64,000 nt of DNA from assembly GCA_026419785.1 (NCBI GenBank), contig JAODTK010000245.1:62001-126000 (forward strand). Direction: 5' to 3'. Below are positions 57,790 through 64,000 of the stretch, piece after piece. Below the pieces are notes generated by a model, which made no database searches, was not told where the DNA came from, and saw only the letters and a list, made by a program, of their open reading frames with translations. The stretch is from Sclerodactyla briareus. Its lineage: Eukaryota > Echinodermata > Holothuroidea > Dendrochirotida > Sclerodactylidae. Both the position numbers and the translations under genes were made by a program. How positions within the stretch are numbered: position 1 is the stretch's first letter; every line of letters begins with the position of its first letter.

Positions 57790-60690
57790 TTAGGTCTGTT
57801 CCACTTGTGCGATAAGCGATACGATTACGATACGATAATCGATACGATATGATAAATTTATTGGACGTCGAGTTAAAAAGCGTTATTTTCAATAGGGTTG
57901 TTCACACCCCTGTGCGATACGATACGATACGATTCGATAAATTATCGGACGTCGAGTTGAAAATATGCAACTTTAAGCGCTGTTCACATTGTGCGATTAC
58001 GAAGATACGATCCGATACAGATTACGATTAAATTATCGGTGGAGGGTTAACACTTGTGCGATTAAAAAGTGTACGATAATTTATCGGATGTCTCGGCGCC
58101 GACATGACGGAGAAGTGGTGGGATTAGTTGAGAAAAGACAAGTTTCCCTCTTTTGCTCTTCAGACGGTGGGGATAGCCTCGTCGGCAAATTGTTGAATAC
58201 CAAGGAATTGCAATTTCAAAGCAATTCGAAAAAGTTTGTGTCTTTGCAGTACGTTAGGAGGCATGAAACAGGTTTACGACCCATTTTGAAGCGAAAAACA
58301 ACGTTTGAGCCTCTCTCTAGTCGTCGGCCGTACCTGAACAAGGGCCGTCCTCCCCCCCCTTGCCCACTCTCAGAGGTACCCGCGCAGCTGACCAACGGTT
58401 TACTTGTCCGCCCTGGAGGACGGCCCCTAAACCCAAGGGGTTCGTGGAGACAGAACGCGGGGGACGGTACCGTCCACCGGGATGCCCAAAGAAGCGCAAT
58501 TGACCATTACGAATCAGACAGCTGACATCACCATCCCTGCCTACCCTTTCGTTGGACACACCGACTTAATTAGCATCGGGACAAAGAATAAATGTAAAGA
58601 GTGAGGTAGCCAAGAAAGCATTCAGTCAAATTAGCCATTGAACGAAAATGGAGACTGGTTTTACTCTGCTCAGAACAAGCACGATGGAATAATGCTACGG
58701 CTCCGTCCACCGGTGTACCCTACTACTTCCTCACTGAACTACATGAAATTATTAACTGGCGTTAGTTCGACATTATATCCCCCCTATAGCTTATTCCGTG
58801 CCTCCTCCTTCTTTTCCCGACTCCTTCTTCACATCAGGGTTAGGGGGAAGTTCGTCAGACGTAGGCTGTGGATCGACCCCTATGGGAAACTTCCCCTTCC
58901 TACCCTCCCTCTCAAACAGCCAAACACCCCATCCCCCGGGCCGCTCACTACTAACGCATATCTCACATTCTTTGCATTGTCAGATGGAAAAATGGTGGAC
59001 GCCGACGCAACATGACCCTCCCCTTTACCACACTGGTCACGTATATTTGTAATGGGGAAGGATATGGAGTCGAATTAAAATAATGGTTCGTAGGTCCCGT
59101 GCCTTGCGGCAAAGAGCCGAGAGCTCAATCAGAGGCCAATGTATTCCCGGATACGTCACTACCATACATTAATAAAAACCCCTTATTTTATTACCAAAAC
59201 CTACTTTACTACAAACCTTCCCCGATACCTGTTTGGAGTCCAACTATCCGCAGAATTGCGCAAGTTTATCACTGCAATTGCGCAATGTATCGCATCCGTT
59301 AATTTTATCGTACGATAAAGTTTTAAATATTTCCAAATCGACGGTCGATAAATTACGTATCGTATCGTATCGTATCGGATCGTATCGTATCGCACGGTGT
59401 GAACACTCATATGAAAATAACACTTTTTAACTCGACGTCCGATAAAGTTATCGATCGTATCGGATCGTATCGTATCGAACACGTGTGAACAGCCCTTTAT
59501 CGTACGATAAATTTATCGGCTGCGAAAATTGCCGAATGCAGTGATAAACTTGGGCAATTCTGCAAAGAGTGGATGGAACGCCAAACAGGTATTACTAGGG
59601 GGAGTTTAGTGTGAAAAGGGGGTTTTGTGATAAAAATCGGAGGGTTTTGATGAATGTTTTTGGGGTAGTGATCGCTATCCGGGCAGAATGGCCTCTGAAT
59701 GAGCTGCTAGGCCCATTCGACGCCAAGCACGGGACCTACGAAACCCTAAATTCCGGTTCGATCCATGAAGGTCCCCACTACGATAGTAGTGTGATCAGGA
59801 GTAGGGGGAGGGTCCCATGTTCCGTCGGGTCCACCAATATCAGTGGCATTCGCAAAGGCAAGAATTATGAGGTTGGTAGTGAGTGGCAGGGGGAGTGGGT
59901 GTTGCGGCTGATTGAGAGCAGGGTGGGGTTATTTTACAGAGGGTTTCTCGCGGATCTCGATCCGTATGACGTTATTGACGGAAACTCACCCTTACCCCAG
60001 GTGAAGAAAGATGGCAGGAAAGATACGGGAGGACAAACGGAAATGGAAATAGCATAGGGGGGGGGGGGGTTGGTATAACGTCGATTTCAGGTCCCAAGTT
60101 AATTATGTCTTGTAGACGTGAGGAAGGAAAGTAGTAGGTACAAAGGTGGAGCCGTAGGCATTAATTTTACATGTATGATCTGAGCAGACCAATTCCAAGC
60201 TCACATTTTAGCTCAATGCGGAATTGACGAATTTGAGACTGAATGCTTTCTGGGCTACCTCATTTTCGCCTCGTATTATGGATACAGATGCTAAAATGAA
60301 GACTGTGGTTTAAGCGAAAGGGTAGGCGGGGATGGTGAGGTCAGGCTTGTCTGATTCGTGATCGTCAATTTGCGCTTCTCCCCGCCTCCTACAAGTACGG
60401 AGAAAGACAAAAGCTTCAAATGGCCTGGAAATTACAATTCTTCTCTGGTACTCAGGAAACTCTGCCGAAAAAGGCTATTCCCCGCTTTTTGAAGCACAAA
60501 AGGGAAAATTGTGCTTCTCTCAACTAAAATCCCACTACTTTCTCCGTTATGTTAGGCGCCGAGACGTCCGATTAAATTTATATTACGACATTTTTATCGC
60601 ACAAGTGTGAACACTCCATTCCGGCTAAATTTAGCGGATCGTATCGTATAGTATCGTATGGATCGCAAAATTGTGAACCAGCGTTGCCTC
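57790..60690. mobile_element. large foldback (palindromic) element, ~2.9 kb
   Basis: The left end (57806-58095) holds TGTGCGATACGATACGATACGAT-type repeats with CGATAAATTATCGGACGTCG. The left arm runs through 58096-58640 (outer) and 58645-59300 (inner). A centre of TATCG repeats occupies about 59300-59535. The right arm (59540-60180 inner, 60180-60575 outer) is the reverse complement of the left. The right end (60575-60680) again holds the terminal repeats. Matching pairs include TCTGCTCAGAACA (58668) against TGATCTGAGCAGA (60176), and GACGC(C)GACGCAA against the corresponding inverse. No transposase frame is visible. The 178-aa frame at 57989-58525 and the 148-aa frame at 59611-60057 are arm readings. 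The structure resembles foldback elements such as TU of sea urchins, which is an analogy only. Confidence 0.85.
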
Positions 60691-60949
60691 CAGTCGGGGA
60701 AGACTGAAGGGAAACCCCCACCAATTGCCCCCAGTAATGTTGTCACATTGACAAGAAATTGACAAGAAGAATTTCCGCCAATAGGTGTTTGTCCCTACCT
60801 AAGTCCGTTCACATAATTTCAACGCATTAGGACCTACTTAGGGTCGGTAACATTCCCCCCCTACAATGTCACCATCCACCTGATGTCACAATTTTCTGTA
60901 TGATCCATGCCACGAATCTAGCCAGTAGGCCGGGTATCTAATAACCTGA
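60691..60949. other. unassigned spacer between foldback element and satellite
   Basis: A C-run lies near 60855. I see nothing else. Confidence 0.4.
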
Positions 60950-62200
60950 AAAAAATCACACTGCCACGCGGCAAAACCTACTGGGGGTAGTTCATTGCTG
61001 GATTATTAGGACCCTTCTTTATAATCGAATCCAAAAAATCTCCTACACGGTATATATTGGGGTGTATAGTCCATTTGCCCTTTATAGGACTGTCAAATTT
61101 TTAATCGACAGCCAGACATCTCTATCACGGCTCTATTAGGGGTAGTTCGTTCGCACCTTATGTGACTTGTCAATTTTATAAATGACGAGCCCACAAACAT
61201 CTCCTACAAGGATCTATTAGGGTAGCCTTTGACCCTATAATGGACTTGTTAATTTTATATTCGACGCCAGACATTTCCCACACGGATTTATTAGGGAGTA
61301 GTTCCTCTGGCCCCTTAAGTGACTTGTCAATTTTATAATGACGAGCCAACAATTCCTATCACGGATCTATTAGGGGTAGTCCATTTGCCCCTAAGGACTG
61401 GTTCATCTTTTATAATCGCCAGCCAAACATTTCCACACGGATCTATTTAGGGGGTATTTCATCTGCCGCCTAATGGACCTGTCATTTATAATGCGACAGC
61501 CAATCATCTCCTATCACTGATCTATTAGGGGTAGTTCATCTTCCCCTTCCATGACTTGTCCAATTATAATCGACAGCCAGACTTCTCCTATCCGGATCTA
61601 TTAGTATAGGGGTAGTTCGTTCGCCCCTTATGTGAACTTGTCAATTTTATAATCGACATCCAAACACTCCTATCACGGATCTCATTAGGGGTAGTCAATT
61701 TGCCCCTTATAGAACTTGTTAATTTTATAATCGACGGCCAACATTTCCCACACGGATCTATTAGGGATAGTCCAATTGCCCCTTATGTGACTTTCCAATT
61801 TTTATAATCGACCATCCAACAATTCCTATCACGGATCTATTAGGGGTAGTCCATTGCCCCTTATAGGACTTGTCAATTTATAATCGCAGCCAGACATCCC
61901 TATGACCGGATATTGTGGGGTAGTTCATCTGCCCCTTACATTACTTTCAAATTTATAATCCGCACCAGACATCTCCTTCACGGATCTATTAGGAGTAGTT
62001 CATTCGCCCCTTGTAGGACTTGTCAATTTTAAAATCGACAGCCAAGATCTCCTATCACGGATCTATTAGGGGTAGTTCATTTGCCCCTTATAGGACTTGT
62101 CATTTCTGTTATATACAAATGACAACTAGACATCTCCTATACCACGGACCTATTGGGGGTAGTTCATCTGCCTCTTATGGGACTGTTCATTTTTTGTGTG
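60950..62200. repeat. satellite array, ~16 units of ~77 bp
   Basis: The core CGGATCTATTAGGGGTAGTT, followed by CATTTGCCCCTTATAGGACT, then TGTCAATTTTATAATCGACA, then GCCAGACATCTCCTATCA, recurs. Units lie near 60970, 61057, 61132, 61210, 61285, 61364, 61440, 61520, 61595, 61678, 61756, 61832, 61907, 61981, 62058 and 62146. Divergence between units is moderate, dominated by short indels. The frame at 62020-62268 is a reading of the array. The core is shared with the 23.77-24.64-kb array. Confidence 0.95.
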
Positions 62201-63625
62201 CATATTACAACCATGAAAACAATTACAATTTTAACAATGATATAGGAAAAATCAGTGCATGTAATTAGGCTTTATGATTTGACTTGATCAGTTTCCATAT
62301 TTGTTGGACATTCCAATGTTCACACTATATCATATCCAATTCATGTCTGTATGGACTGAAAGAACAAATTTGGGTCACAATTTCTCCAGTTTTAACGATG
62401 ATTTGCCAACACGCATTAGGAAACCAAATTCTTGTCGTAACAACAATGACAGCTCTAGTCGATTTCTCATAATATTTTGTTCGAGTAAACAAGGTCAATG
62501 TAAGTTAACATTTGGTATTTCCAGCATGGAAGATTTTCCATATCGTACTAAATACTGTTCCGATTTATCAATTAGTGTCCGTAACTATATGAGTATAATT
62601 GGAGATAAACTGCTCTGTTCTTAGCTTAGGCGTTTTTTGCGATTCCACGTATGAATCCACAACATTACGGTTTAAAAGGCCATCACGCTTGCAATGAACT
62701 TTGCTTGGCATAAAAATAAGAAAAAAGACATTCTGTGTATGGAAATGTAGTTCGTTCGTTTTGGTAGAAAAATCATTTTGTCGTACATGAATTTTTGAAA
62801 ATACATGAAACGCTGTTCATTGTACATGCATATACTAAGCTTGCTCGCATTGGGGATGTATTTGGGCATCCTTCCATGGAATGAAAATTAAAAGAACAAA
62901 CCATTTGTTGAAGTAGACAAACTTCGAAGCAAACAATGAACAAGGCACATTTTGTACAGGCTAGAAAAGGCTTTCTAAGTGGATAACATGCCTCCACAGT
63001 CGTCAAAGCGGTCTCCGTCTTATTACTATGTTGTACTAAAAATATGGATGAACTGTTGAAATTATATTACTGAACACAATGCTTGTCGAAGAACATTATA
63101 CTAGTCGAAATGCACAATGCCCACAGAAACTGATTATCTGTGCTGCAATCTTGAGAGCATGGTTTTAGTTTCACCAGGTTCATTACCATTTTATTAGTGT
63201 TACAACTTGTCTTATAGTTTTCACTTTTCTTACAACCCATAGTGTGGAATCATCAGCATACATATCGAACACAGTCCCATAAACTAAGAATTACAGTTGA
63301 CCCACGACAGATCCCGGTACAGCACACTCAACCGTGCTCGCTTCCGATACAAACGAGGTTGAAGGCCTTTTGAAAGGCATAAGTACTGGGCAACAACTTA
63401 TTGAATAATACTCCAAACTCCGAAGCGAACAATGAAAGACCAGTTGATGGCACGCATGCTTGCGCAGCAGTCAAAGGCAGGAAAGATTTCATTACAACCT
63501 CGACCTTAGTGAGCTTGTTCACGTATGTATATAACGCATAAACAGCTAAGATCTGAACAAAAACGCACAGCGGTATCTCGCCACGAGAGGCCACCCTCAG
63601 AGAAGATGTCTTTACCGTTATAAGG
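62201..63625. other. unassigned; loosely repeated phrases
   Basis: Short frames at 62284-62624 (plus) and 62672-63006 (minus) are unrecognised. The phrase AAACT(T/C)CGAAGC(A/G)AACAATGAA occurs at about 62920 and 63416. This suggests an old duplication about 495 bp apart. A 135-aa minus-strand frame at 63328-63735 has no motif I recognise. Confidence 0.35.
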
Positions 63626-63629
63626 GAAC

Positions 63630-63970
63630 ATAACAAGATAGCGTGTGATAGAAGTGTTTCGGTACGTCGTCCAATTGAACTTGATTGTGCAACACGACGA
63701 GTCCGGTCGTTACGGAGAATGACCAAAAAGGTCACAAGGTCATTAGGTCAGATGAGGTCAAAAGGTCAAAGGAGTCAAAGTAGGTCACCGGATGTAGTTC
63801 GCACAGACAAACAAAATTCGCCATTTTGCCAACCCCCTTAGATGTTTCGTTGCGAAGATATATAAAGATTTGAATTTTATCAGTGATTTAGAGGCTGGTT
63901 CACCCTTTCACAGAAGACATGGCTGGAAATAGCGTGTGATAGAAGTGTTTCAGTACGTCAGTGCAATTGG
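63630..63970. repeat. repeat with duplicated ends and an AGGTCA ladder
   Basis: TAGCGTGTGATAGAAGTGTT followed by TC(G/A)GTACGTC occurs at 63640 and 63931, about 291 bp apart. Between them lie AGGTCA words at 63729, 63737, 63745, 63755, 63763 and 63782. After these comes the AGACAAACAAAATT...ATATATAA segment shared with 45.0-45.4 kb. The right copy runs to the window edge, so the unit may continue beyond it. Confidence 0.65.
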
Positions 63971-64000
63971 CTCATTTGTTTGTTGCAATACGGAAAGTCT

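Noticed and set aside
57989..58525. 178-aa plus-strand ORF
   Set aside because: It lies in the left arm of the foldback element and its opposite arm carries the inverse sequence. No domain is seen.
59611..60057. 148-aa plus-strand ORF
   Set aside because: It lies in the right inner arm of the foldback element and is a reading of repeat DNA.
60950..62200. Regularly spaced repeats that could suggest a CRISPR array
   Set aside because: The whole 77-bp unit repeats, including the part between the cores, so there are no unique spacers. The context is also eukaryotic.

Overview
This window looks like repeat-dominated nuclear DNA from a metazoan. I would guess a marine deuterostome, possibly an echinoderm. 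That is inference, from AT-rich non-coding sequence, CR1/L2-type LINE remnants, tRNA-derived SINEs, long foldback elements and many TAGGCCTA-like words. I found no convincing host protein-coding gene, no operon-like layout, and no rRNA or functional tRNA gene. Almost all open frames are short and lie in repeats or have no recognisable protein character.

Layout. Positions 1-10 kb are mostly unassigned, with small tandem repeats (about 1.2, 2.9-3.35 and 7.3-7.5 kb) and a palindromic foldback MITE at 5.67-5.83 kb. From 10.4 to 12.3 kb there is a minus-strand tRNA-derived SINE, a roughly 289-bp tandem repeat and a frameshifted LINE ORF1/esterase-like remnant. An AT microsatellite and a possible Penelope-like tail lie at 14.9-15.3 kb. 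A largely complete but multiply broken plus-strand CR1/L2-like LINE spans 15.9-19.35 kb and carries a nested insertion of about 0.7 kb. A minus-strand LINE 3' end lies at 20.1-20.7 kb.

Tandem arrays dominate the rest. There is a 75-95-bp satellite at 23.8-24.65 kb, a 220-bp duplication at 31.26-31.69 kb and a 500-bp duplication at 35.9-36.9 kb. A 197-bp ladder (36.9-37.8 kb) runs into three head-to-tail copies of a 1.98-kb unit (37.57-43.52 kb). A 77-bp satellite of about 16 units lies at 60.95-62.2 kb and shares its core with the 23.8-kb array. A SINE-plus-minisatellite composite occurs twice in opposite orientation (34.6-35.15 and 47.04-47.5 kb). A foldback family with GATACGAT-rich ends occurs at 34.25-34.52, 52.14-53.55 and, as a large palindrome, at 57.8-60.7 kb. 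A dispersed repeat with AGGTCA ladders occurs at 45.0-45.4 and 63.6-63.97 kb.

Repeat copies differ from each other largely by one-base insertions and deletions, and long G and C runs are frequent. The sequence may be an unpolished long-read assembly, so broken reading frames should not be taken as biological without checking.
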